Source of the DNA: Anatilimnocola floriformis
GTDB lineage: Bacteria > Planctomycetota > Planctomycetia > Pirellulales > Pirellulaceae
Direction: 5' to 3'
DNA: 64,000 nucleotides
Assembly (NCBI RefSeq): GCF_024256385.1
Contig: NZ_JAMLFW010000001.1
Span: 3,286,001-3,350,000, forward strand
Part shown: in pieces, positions 28,076 to 40,000 of the stretch
Layout of the letters: each line of letters begins with the position of its first letter
Position numbering within the stretch: the first letter of the stretch is position 1
Notes under the pieces: model-generated
Database searches by the model: none
Told to the model about the DNA's origin: nothing
The model's input: only the letters and a program-made list of their open reading frames with translations
Translations under genes and position numbers: made by a program

Positions 28076-31000
28076 TTAAAACAACTCATCGCTGCCCATG
28101 CCGTTGGCGTTGAAGTCTTGGGCTTCTCCTGCTGAGACGCTGAAGTCGTCGTTGCCGGTGTAGCCCCAGACCTGGTCGAAGATCGCGTCGCTGGTGATTG
28201 CAGCGAGGCTGCTGCGGTCGTTGGTCGATGACCACTGATTGAGCAGGATCAGCAGCGCGGCGTCGTTGTCGGTTGAACGGCTGTAGAGCGCGGCGCCGAA
28301 GGTTGCGTTCACGGCTTGGCTGGTCCAGCTGCTCGATTCATTCGCGAGACGGCCGCTGATCAAGAGGTCGTCGCCAGCGTTGCCGTTCATGTTGTCGGCG
28401 CCGCCGCCGCCGATCAGCACGTCGTTCCCGTCGCCGCCGAGCAGCAGGTCGTTCCCTTCGCCGCCGCTCAGCAAGTCGTTGCCGACCGCGCCGCTCAGTA
28501 TGTCGTTGCCGCCACTGCCGTAGAGGCGGTCGTCGCCGGTGCTGCCGTCGACAGTGTCGTCACCCTCGCCGCCGTAGACATAATCGTTGCCGCCGCCGGC
28601 GCTCACCTGGTCGTTGCCGCCACCGCCATAGAAGACATCGTTGCCGCCGAGCGCGCTGAGAATGTCGTTGCCGCCGATCGCGGAGTCTTGCGCGAGAGGC
28701 AACGTGCCGGTGAGTTCTTCATCGCCGATGACGATGTTGTCGCCGCCGCTGGCGTTGATCTGATCGTTGCCGAGGCCGCCGACGATGAAGTCGTTCCCCA
28801 TGCCGCCCGAGATGTAATCGTCGCCATTTTCGCCGTGGATCTCCATCGGGAACGTGACGTTCGAGTGCGTCACGTAATCGTTCGCGTCACCGGCGTACGT
28901 CAGCGTTTTGCCGTTCATCGGGAAGTCGACGAACGTCGTGTTCAAACGGACGCGCACGCCGTTCGGCTGCGTCGGCGACGGGTTCAGCGAGAAGATGATC
29001 GTGTCGGGCCCGCTCGAACCACGCACCAGCGTGTCGCCGAGTTGCAGATTGAGCAGCTGATGATTGGTGATGAAGTTGAGATCTTCGATCTGCGTGTAAT
29101 TCAGCGGCTGGAGACCGGGGCTCGCGATCACGCCCGAGAGGGTTGCGAGCACGAACGACGAACCGAGCGGCACGCCGCTGAGATCGAGATTGAGCACGTC
29201 GCCGACGCTGTCGCCGATGGTGCCGATCGGCGCGGTCGGTTGACCGCCGTCGATCGTGATCGCCGTGCTCGCGCTCGGACGAATACCGCGCACGCTGTCG
29301 GCAACCGTGAGTCCCGCGTTGCCAGAGCCGGTGCCGACGATGCCCGGCGCGGTCGCGCCGAACACATCGTTGCCGTCGCCGGCGTTCGGATTCCCCGGCG
29401 CGTCGCCATAGAGCGCGATCGTCGAAACACTGCTCGCCGTCGCGGTCGGCGTCGGTCCGGTGCCACCTTGTTGATCGGAAGTGAACAGCAGGAACTGATC
29501 GGCGCCGAGCCAACCACTGAGCGAAACAATCGACAGATCGTGCGCCGGATTCGTGTTCACGAACTGCGCGTCGATCGTGTCGTTGCCGGTCGTACCCGTG
29601 TAATTCAGCGTGTCGATGTTGCGGAAGATCACGTCATCGCCCGTCGCGGCGTTCACACCTTCGACGCGATAATCGGCACTCGCGGTTGGGTTCACCGCGT
29701 TGATCAGCACCGTGTCGCCGGTGCTATCTGCAGTATCGATGATCGTCAGCGTGTCGTTGTTCGCGGCGAGCGAACCATCGGTGCCATCGACGATGACCGG
29801 CCCGACGATGTCGTCATCGGGACCGCCGGCGGCGCTCTGCAGCACGAACGAATCGTTGCCCGTGCCGCCGATCAGCGTCACCGTGCCCGTGTTGCCACTC
29901 GTGCTGAAGACGCGAATCGTGTCGTTGCCCGTGTTGCCGATGAGAGTCACGCTCGGGTTGTTCGTCTGACCGCTGCCGAAGCTCGCGAGGTCAATCGTGT
30001 CGGCATTCGCCAAGCCGTCGATCGCAATCGAACCGAAGTTATTGCCGCTGAACGTGAGCGGCGTGTAGCCGGTGGCGCTCACGATGGTGTTCGCGCCGCT
30101 GCCGTTGATGCCGATCACATTCGCGGCCGAATCGCCGATGATCTGCAGCGCGCCAGGAGTCGCGCCCGTGCCGGTTCGCTCGGCAGATTCCGTCCGCACG
30201 AAGTAGGCTTGCAGTGAAGCCGCGCCGGAAGCCACCAGCACTTCGCCTTCGTTGCCAGTCGCGCCAGTGCCGTTGCCGATCGCGTACGACAGCGCCGCAC
30301 TCGCGCCGGTCAGATTGAAGAGCAACTTATCAGCACCGCCGTTGCCATCGAGCAACACCGAGCCCACGCCCGCGAGATTCGCATTGTCCGGAATGCTCGG
30401 CGCGCTGCCGGCGAACGTCGGCAAGCCGCCAACGTCGCTCACGGTCAGCGTGTCATCGTCGCTCGAACCGAGATAAGTAAACGACTGAATCTGCGCGCTG
30501 GCTCCTTGGAAGATCACACCAACGTCATCGTTGTCCGGCACTGCTGCTGAACCGGTCCGTTCGACCACCAGATTCGCACCGCTGCGCCGCAGCGTGATCA
30601 GATCGGGCACGCCGGTGTTGCCCCACGCTGCCAGGTTCGCATCGAGCGACAGATGGAACGGCGCGTTGGCGTTCATCTCTTCGATGCTCGTGTACGTCAC
30701 ACTCTTCAGCGGACTGTTGAGAGTCCACACGCCGCTGCCGATGCTGCCCAGCGTCAGCTGCCGGCTCGTCGTCGCCGACAGATCGAGATTCAGAATGTCA
30801 CCGGTCAGCGTCATGTGCGGCGCGAGACCGTTCACCGTCACCGCAGCGTTCGCTTGCGGCGCGAGATTAAACGTATCGTTGTCGCCGTTGCCGTTGAGCA
30901 CGGCTCCACTCGGCGCGGTGATCGTTCCCGTCAGCGCGAACACACCACCGACTCCGGCGTCCGCAACACCGACGTCGATGTTCACCGTCGTCGTGGTCGC

Positions 31001-34000
31001 GCTCACGAGATTGCCAGCGAGCGTCGCGTTATCACCGGCATTCAACACGATCGCGCCAGCCGAATTCACATTCACGGCTGCCGTCAGCACAATGTCTTGC
31101 CCCACACCCGCCGCATCGATGGTCGACAACGTCACATTGCCGCTTGTCGTAGTGCTCACCGTTTCGTTCACGGTCAGACTGCCGGTCGCACTCAGATTCA
31201 CATCGCTGGCCGTCGCGCTCACACCCACCAGCGCGCTCACGCCACCGATGATCAAGTTGCCAGTGTTCGCCAAAAACACCCCACCGCTGCCGCCGGCGGC
31301 TTCGACATTCGCCAGCGTCGTCTCAATCGGATCCGCGCTCGTTCCCACACCGGTCGCGGCTTGCAGCACGATGCTCGTGCCCGTCACATTATTATCATCA
31401 TCCGCATCCGTGATGCTCGTGCCGGCGACAATCGAACCACCACTCGTCGTCACATTGGCAATCGCCGCGCCAGCCGTCGTCGTCAGCGTGAACGCGCCAA
31501 GCGCCAACGTCGAATCATTCGTGCCGACGTTATCACCCGCACCGGCATAGCTCGACACCGTCTCATTCGCGAGCAGCTGCACCGTACCGCCAAGCCCGAC
31601 ATTCACCGCACCAGCAGTATCAAACACCGCCGCGCCACCGCTGAGTTGCAACACCCCCGCGTTAGCATTCGTCGCGCCCGTGTAAGTATTCACGCCCGAG
31701 AGCGTGAGATTCCCCGCGCCGATCTTCGTCAGCGCGCCCGCTCCACTCAGCACGCCGCTGAGCGCGACATTGAAGCCGTTCGTATCGATGATGGCCGGGC
31801 CTACCGCGTTCGTCAGATTGAAGTTGAGAATCGACGACCAACCTGCCGTGGCTCGCAGCGTACCGCCACCGAGGTTCGCCGTGTAAGGCCCACCGCCGCC
31901 GTCGGTCACGATGCCGCCGTTCCCCAGATTGAACACACCGCCGTTAAGCGTGAACGTGCCGTTGCCCGCGGTTGCGGCGCGGCTGTTCAAATCGATCTGC
32001 GTGGCATTCGCCGTGCCGCCGGTCTGCAAGAACGTCCCCGTGCCATCGGTCGCCGTCGACAACGCAAACCCACCGTTCACGTTCAGCGTGCCATTGCTCA
32101 AGTTGTAGAACGTCGTCGCCTGCGGATAGTGCCCCATCCGCACGCCGTTCCCTTCGCCGGCATCGCCGGTCGTCGTCACCGTGCCACCCGTCTGATTGAT
32201 CGTGCCCGTCACCGTGCCGCCATCGGCATTCCCCATCAAGATGCCAGCCGCCGTCAGGCTCCCGGCGCTGACGTTCAGCACACCGCTCGCCGTGCTGCCC
32301 GTCGTCATCCCCGCAATCTCGTCCGAGCGATTCGAGCCCACCACCACCACGCCCGTCGAGGTGACGTTCGCGCCATTGATCGTTGCCGTACCACGGCCGA
32401 CGCGTAGCGCGCCGAACGAGATCACGCCCGTCGAAGTAATCGTCAGATCGCCACCGATCGTCCCAGCAGTGCCGAGCGTTACCGCGCCGCTGACATTCAC
32501 CGCGGCCGAACCGCCGATGCTCAGCGAGCTATTGACGAACTGCCCAATCGCAATGCTGCTCGCCGTGACGTTCGCCGTGCCAGCAATCGTCGACGTCGTC
32601 GAGTCGGCGATTCGCAAGCCACGAGCGCCGATCGTGCTCGTGCCGCCAGTGATGCTGAACGACGCATTGCCGGTCGCGTTACGATGATCGACCATGATGC
32701 CCGGCACATTCAAAATGCCGCCGGTCTGGCTGAACGTGCCATCGCCGTCGGTCGCAATCGCGATGTCGGCCGTGGGGTCGGTGAGCTGCAGCGTGCCGCC
32801 CGAAAGCGTGTAAGTGCTCGTCTCGTTACCCCAGTGACCGAGGCGAATGCCTGCGTTTTCGGTGGAGTTGCCGGTCACCGTCACGGTGCCGCCGCTTTGA
32901 TTCAAAAAGTTCGTCTGCGCCGGCCCGCCGTTGTTCTCGCCGAGATGAATCGTGCCGGTCGAGATCGTCGCCGTCCCTTGAACATTCAGCGTGCCGCTGC
33001 CGCCGCCGAGAATGAACGACGGATTCGCGCCGACGCCGATCTGCCCCGCCGTCACCCCCGCGTTGCCGCGGATATTCGTCACACCGCCGGCAGCGTAGAG
33101 CGTGCCGATGGTCGTGGTCGAACCAGTATCGAACGACAGCGCACCCGCGCCGATCTTGCCGAGAATCTGTCCGCCGCCGGCAACAGTGCCGGTCAATTGC
33201 AAATCGCCGGCCGCATTGGTCACTTCAATTCGCGGCGAGCTCGCCCCCGCCGACGCCGTGAGATTAATCGTCCGGTTCATCGCATCGGCAGCGCCGCCCG
33301 TGAACTGCAGCACGCTGTTGCCGCTGATCGTCACGCTGTTGCCACTGCCCAGGTGACTCGCCGCGCCGCTATTCGCCACATCGGCCACGCTCAGCACACC
33401 GCCGTTGATGATCGCCGCGCTGGTGAACGTATTCGCGCCCGAGAGCGTGACCGTTCCCGTGCCATTCTTGATCACACTGCCGCTACCGCTGATGACCCCC
33501 GGGAACGAACCACTGGTGACAATCAGATTCGCATTCGCCGCATTCAGGAACCGCGTGACAATCTGATCGCCCGCGCTGCCGGTGAGCGCGCCGAGGATCA
33601 CATCGACTTCACCCAGCGTCAGATCCTGCACGAGTCGCAGCGTCACATCGCCGCCACCGGCGAGCGCCGCCGGCGTGGCCGAGTAATCGCCACCATTCAC
33701 AATGATCACACCGGCGTAACCGGGCAGCGCCGTAAACAACGCGGCCAACGACTGAAACGCCGTCGTCCCCATCGTCGCCGACTGCACCCCGGGAGTCTCC
33801 CGATCACCATCGACCACACCCGAAGCCGGAAAATCATCATCGACATACAGCGCCGCGATCGGCGCCAGCGCGACGAGCACCACATCATTGCCATCGCCCG
33901 CATGATATTGAATCTGCATCGGCTTGCCGTCGACGGTCACCGTGGTCCCTTCCGCGAGACCGTTGAACGTTCCCGTCGTGTCGGCTGCCGCCGAACCATC

Positions 34001-37000
34001 GTTATCAATAATCCGATAAATCGACCCGACCGTCGGATTGAATGTTCCAGGAGTGCCGGTGTAATTCACGGTCAACGTGCTCGTACCGCCGAGCGTCAAA
34101 CTGCCGCTGCCCGTAATCCGCAGCTGATCAAAATCCGTCCCCGCCGTCGTGCCAGCAATCGAACTGATCTCGATCGTCAGCCCACCGTTCTGCACGTAGT
34201 TCCCCTGCACGTTGCCGAAACCAACAGCTGTGCCGACGCCCGGTTGATGCACGCCGCCCGCATTCACCGTCACCGGTCCCGTCGTGCCAGCGCCCGTGAG
34301 CGTCGCGCCAGTCTGTACCGTCGTCGCGCTCGGAATGTTCGACCCCGTCACACGCAGCGTGCCACCACTCACCGTCGTCGCGCCGGTGAACGTATTCACG
34401 CCGAGAAGATCCAAAACACCCGCCGTGGTCTTCGTCACGCTTCCCGCGCCTGAGATCACTCCGTTGAAGGTTCCTTGCGCCACAATCAAATTCGCATTCG
34501 CAGCGTTGTTAAACCGCGTCACAATCGCATCGCCGGCATCGCCCGAGAGATCATTAAACTGCACATTCAAATCCGCCCCGCCGGCCACCAGATCCTGCAC
34601 CAACCGCAAAGTGACATTGCCACCGCCAGCCAGTAGCGCCGAAGCATACACACCACCATTCACCACGATCGTGCCCGCGAAACCCGGATACGCCGCGAGC
34701 GCCGCAGCGATCGAAGCAAAGGCGTTGACTCCCACCGTCGCCGTCTGCGTGCCGGCCGTTTCCAGATCGCCATCGACGTTGCCGGTGGTGAACTGATCAT
34801 TCACATACAGCGTGGTGATGTTCGGCGCGACGAGTACCACATCGTTGCCATCGCCGCCGTGATAGTTGATCTGCAGGGCCTTGCCGTCGACGATCACGAA
34901 CGAGCCATCGGCGATGCCCGTGAACGCGCCGGTCGTATCTGCCGCTGCCGTGCCGTCGTTATCGATGAGCACATACGTGGCGCCGACGGTCGGATTGAAC
35001 GTTCCCGCTGCGCCGGTGTAGTTCACCGTCAGCGTACCGCCGAGAGCAACGCTCCCCGTGCCCGTCACGCGCACCTGATCGTAGTTCGTCCCCGCCGTGG
35101 TGCCGTTGATCGAGCTGATCTCGATCGTCAGCCCGCCGTTCTGCACGTAGTTGCCCTGCACGTTCGCAAAGCCCACCGCCGTGCCGACGCCAGGCTGATG
35201 CACGCCGCCCGCGTTCACCGTCACCGGCCCGGTCGTGCCAGCGCCAGTCAGCGTCGCGCCGGTCTGCACCGTGGTCGCGCTCGGAATATTCGAACCGGTC
35301 ATTCGCAGCGTGCCACCGGTCACGGTCGTCGCGCCGGTGTACGTATTCACGCCCAGCAACTCGACCTGCGTCGCGTTGATCTTCGACAGCGTGCCGCTGC
35401 CGCTGATCACGCCGTTGAACGTTCCCTGTGTGACGATCAACCCCGCGTTCGCCACGTTGTTAAACCGCGTGATGATCGCATCGCCGGCAGCGCCCGAGAG
35501 ATCGTTGAACTGCACATTCAGTTCGTTGTTGGTCAAATCCTGCACGAGTCGCAGCGTGACATTCCCGCCGCCGGCCAGCAGGGCCGAAGCATACACACCA
35601 CCGTTGACAACGATCGTGCCGGCAAACGTCGGGTTCGCCGCCAGCAGCGCCACGATCGATTGAAACGCCGTCGTTCCCATCGTCGCCGTCTGCGTCCCCG
35701 CCGTTTCCAAATCGCCATCGACGGTCCCACTCGCCGGAAAATCATCGTCGACATACAGCACCGTCGGCGCCGGCACGGTCAGCACCACATCGTTGCCATC
35801 GCCACCGATGTACGACAGGATCAGCGCCCTGCCATCGACGGTCACGGTCGCCCCTTCGGCCAAACCGCTGAACGTGCCAACCGTATCCGCCGGCGACGTC
35901 CCATCGTTGTTGATCAGCACATACGAATTACCCGCCGTCGGATTAAACGTCCCCGCCGCGCCTGTGTAACTCACCACCAGCGTCGCCCCCGCGCCGATCG
36001 TCACACTGCCAGAACTGAGAATCCGCACCTGGTCATAATCGGTCCCCGCCGTCGCGCCGCTCACCGAACCAATCTGAATCTGCAGCGCGCCATTCTCGAC
36101 ATAGTTCCCATTAACCGTCGTCGTCCCCACATTCGTCCCCGGCGCGTGCGTGCCGCCCGCATCCACCGTCAGCAACCCCGTGGTCCCGGTCCCAGTCAAC
36201 GTCGCCCCAGTCTGCACCGTCGGCGCACTCACCATCGTGCCGGTCACATTCAACGTCCCACCAACAACCGTCGTCGCCCCGGTGTAAGCATTCACCCCCG
36301 CAATCGTCGCCGTCCCAGCCCCCGTCTTCGAAACCACCGCCCCATCGTTGTACTGAGCCAAATTCTGCAACGTGCCACTGGCGAGTGTGAAATTCATCGG
36401 CAAGGCAGACGTACCGATGGAGTTGCCACTCAGATTGAGCGTGCCGCCGGCAACATTGACGAGCGGGTTGGCCACCAGCGCGCCGGTGCTCGTGCCCGCA
36501 AAGGCGCCACGAATGATGTTGCCAGCCAAGGTCGTCGTGCCGCCCGTGATGTTGAGCGTGGCGTTGGTCGTGAGCGCGGCGACATTGGTGGTGCCGGTGA
36601 TATTGAGCGCTCCCATGGTGATCGACGTGCCGCTGGTCGCGCCGATGTTGACGTTGCCACCGCTGATGTTGAGCGTGGCGTTGACGGTGTGTGGCTGGGC
36701 GACCACCGTGTAGCCCGAGCCCGCAATCGAGCCGAGCGTAATGCCGTTCGCAATATTCACTGTGCCGCCACCGAGATTGACGGTGACGTCGGAAACACGC
36801 GGGATATTTGCCCCGTTGCCCGTTTCACTGCCGCGCGTGCCGATGGTCATGCTAGTGACGTCGAGCGTCCCGGTATCGAAGCTGAAGACGTTCGTCCAGG
36901 CGACGCCGCGCGACTGCGTGCCGATCGAAACTACGCCGAGCAGCAGATCGGCATTGTGGCCGGTCACGTTGAAGAGGTTATTGGCCGTCACGCCGGTGTT

Positions 37001-40000
37001 GACGGTACCGGTCCCCATGTTGAAGGTTGCGCGCCCGGTTCCGACTTGATTGCGGATGACCACGCTTCCCGTCGCTCCGGCGAAGTCAATTCGACCGCCA
37101 TCACGGCTACCGGTCCCGATGTTGAGCGTGTTGGTGCGTAGCACATTCGTGCCATTGCCGAGCGTCAGGCGATTTTGAGCGCCGGTGGCGCTAGCGCCGA
37201 TGGTGATGGTTGGGGCGATCAGTGTATTCGCGGTGTTGCTCAGTAGAAGCTCGGCCACCGCGGCAGGCCGGTTGTCGCCATCGCCCTGAATGGTGATGAC
37301 TCCGGTCATCGTCAAATTCACAGCCGCTAGCGCCGAGAGGTCTACCCGAGCGGCAGTGCCCGAAGGAGCGGCGGCGGTGTTGTTGCCGATGATGAAGTTG
37401 GCCCCATTCACGGCCAGCGTGCCGCCGCCATTGATGGTCAGATTCGTCTGCGAGGTAGCCGTATTACTCCCGATGGTGACATTGCCGTTCACGGTGAACG
37501 TCCGACCAGCGCCAACGGTGATCGTATTCGCAGCCGCAGCGTTGTTCGTGCTGGCGAGCGAAGCCACCGTTTGATTGAACGTTCCCAAGTTGAGCGTGCC
37601 GGCGGTGGTTCCTGTACCGACGGTCAAGGCCGTCGTCGTCGGCAACGCGTTATCGACGCCCGTAGTGACCGTTCCTTCGGTAATCGTCGTTGAACCGAGA
37701 TACTGATTGGCTGCATTCAGCGCGAGCGTGCCGGTGGTGTTCTTCGTGACATTGCCCGCGCCATAGATCGGGCCGTTGACCGTGCCGGCTCCGATGATGA
37801 GATTGCTGTTGGCCAGGCTGTAATTGCGCGTGATGATCACGTCGTTGGCGTCGCCAGTGAAGCTCGCGAGCGTCACGTCGAGTTCGTTCGGAACGGTATT
37901 GAGATCCTGCACCAATCGAATCGAAACGCCGTTGCCCCCCGAGACATTCGCCGCGGCATAAGTGCCGCCGTTGAGAATGATCTGCCCGGCGTACGTCGGA
38001 TAAACGGCCAAGGCCGCTCCGAGACTGGTGAAGGCAGTCACACCCATCGTCGCCGATTGCATGCCGGGAGCTTCGGCATCGCCATCGACCGTGCCGCTGA
38101 CAGGGAAATCGTCATCGACGTAAAGCATGGTCACGGCGGGCCCGGCCGTCGCGCGCAGCACCACGTCATTGCCGTCACCGCCGACATACGAGAGCGTCAT
38201 CGATTTGCCATCGACAACGATCGTGGCCCCTTCGGGCAAGCCGGCAAAAGTCCCCGCCGTATCGGCAGGGGTCGAGCCGTCGTTGTCGATCAAAATATAT
38301 TGCTGACCATTCACGCCATTAAATGTGCCGGGCGTGCCGGAATAAGTGACGCTCAGCGTGGCGGCTGGATCGATCGTGACGCTGCCCAGCAGCACCTTGA
38401 TTTGATCTTGATCGACGCCAGGCGTGAGGCCGGCCGGCGTGGCGATTTGAATCTGCAACGCACCATTCACCACATAGTTGCCGACTACGGCGTGATAACC
38501 GGGAGTACTGAGTCCCGGCGCATGGATAGCGCCGGCGGCAATCGTCACCGGTCCGACAATCCCCGTGCCGCCCAGCGTAGTTCCTGTTTGCGCGGTGGTG
38601 GCACTGACCATTGAGGTCGAGTTTTCAAGCAACGTGCCGCCAGTCACGAGCGTCGGGCCGGGATAGGCATTCACACCGGAGATGGTTGCCGTTCCGACGC
38701 CGCTCTTGGTCAACGTGCCGCCGCCGTTGAGATCGGCCAGGCTGCGGAGTTCGCCGCCGGTGAAGGTCATGGTCACTTGATTCGCCGCAGCGCCGATCGT
38801 CTTTGCGCCCATATCGAGCAAGCCGCCGCTGACGTTGACATTGGCAGCCGCCGTCACGCCACCGGTGCTCGTTCCACCCAGCGTTCCCTTCACGATATTA
38901 CCCGCCAGCGTGACCGAGCCGCCGGTGATGTTGACGTTGGCAGTCGAATTCAAGGCGGCGGTGTTCGTCGTGCCGGTCACGTTGAGCGTGGCCATCGTGA
39001 TCGAATTACCGCTGGTCGCGCCGATGTTCACGGTACCGCCGCTGATGTTCAGATTGGCGGTGACGTTGCGCGGCTTGGTGGCATCGGTGAAGCCGGTTCC
39101 GCCGATGCTTCCCATCGACGTAATGCCGTTGGTGATTGTCACTGTGCCGCCGCCCAGATTCATAGTGGCGGTTTGCACGCGCGGGCCCGTGCCGTTGCCC
39201 GCTGTATCGCCCGACTCGGTGCCGAGCGTGAGACTGGTCATCGTCAACGTGCCAGTATCGAAGCTGAATATGTTCGTGAAGTTCGAGCTTCGTGGCTGCG
39301 TGGCGATCGAGGCCACACCAAACAGCAGATCCACGTTATGGCCGCGCATGTCGAACGTATTCGAGCCATCAATGCCCGTCGTCGCGGCTCCCTGGCCCAT
39401 GTTGAACGTTGCCGCGCCAGTACCCGCTTGGTTGCGAACCGTTAGCGTGCCATTGGTCGGACTGGCAAACGTCACCGAACCAGAATCGCGGCCCCCCGTA
39501 CCAACGCCGAAGGTATTCGCGTTGAAGACATTGGTCCCCGCGCCCAGGATCAAAAGGTTCACACCGGCGGTATTGCTGCCGCCGACGGTGAGCGTCGGCG
39601 TGGTAATCGTGTTGGCCGTATCGCTCAGTCGCAGCGAAGCCACATGAGTTGCGTCGTTATCACCCGATTGTTGCACGACAAGACTAGTCGACATGGTCGC
39701 CGTGAATGACGCCAGCGCAGACAAATCCAAACTAGCGCGACTTGAAATGTTCGTGCCGCCCGTATTCTGGCCCACAAAGAATGTCGCACCGGTTACTTCC
39801 AGCGAACCGCCGCCGTTCATCACCAGATTGGTCGAAGCATTGTCCGCGTTGTTCGAGATCACCACATTGCCGTTGACGGTCAGCGTGCGACCGGCGTTGA
39901 CGGTGGCGATATTATTGGAGGTTGAGTTACTATTCGAACCAAAGCCGGCGAGCGTTTGATCGAACGTCGCCATATCGAACGTCCCCACCGTGGTGCCGCC

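Noticed and set aside
33850-38125. CRISPR-like regular repetition in the giant gene
   Set aside because: The periodicity is about 950 bases and within one coding frame; there are no short direct repeats with unique spacers and no cas genes.
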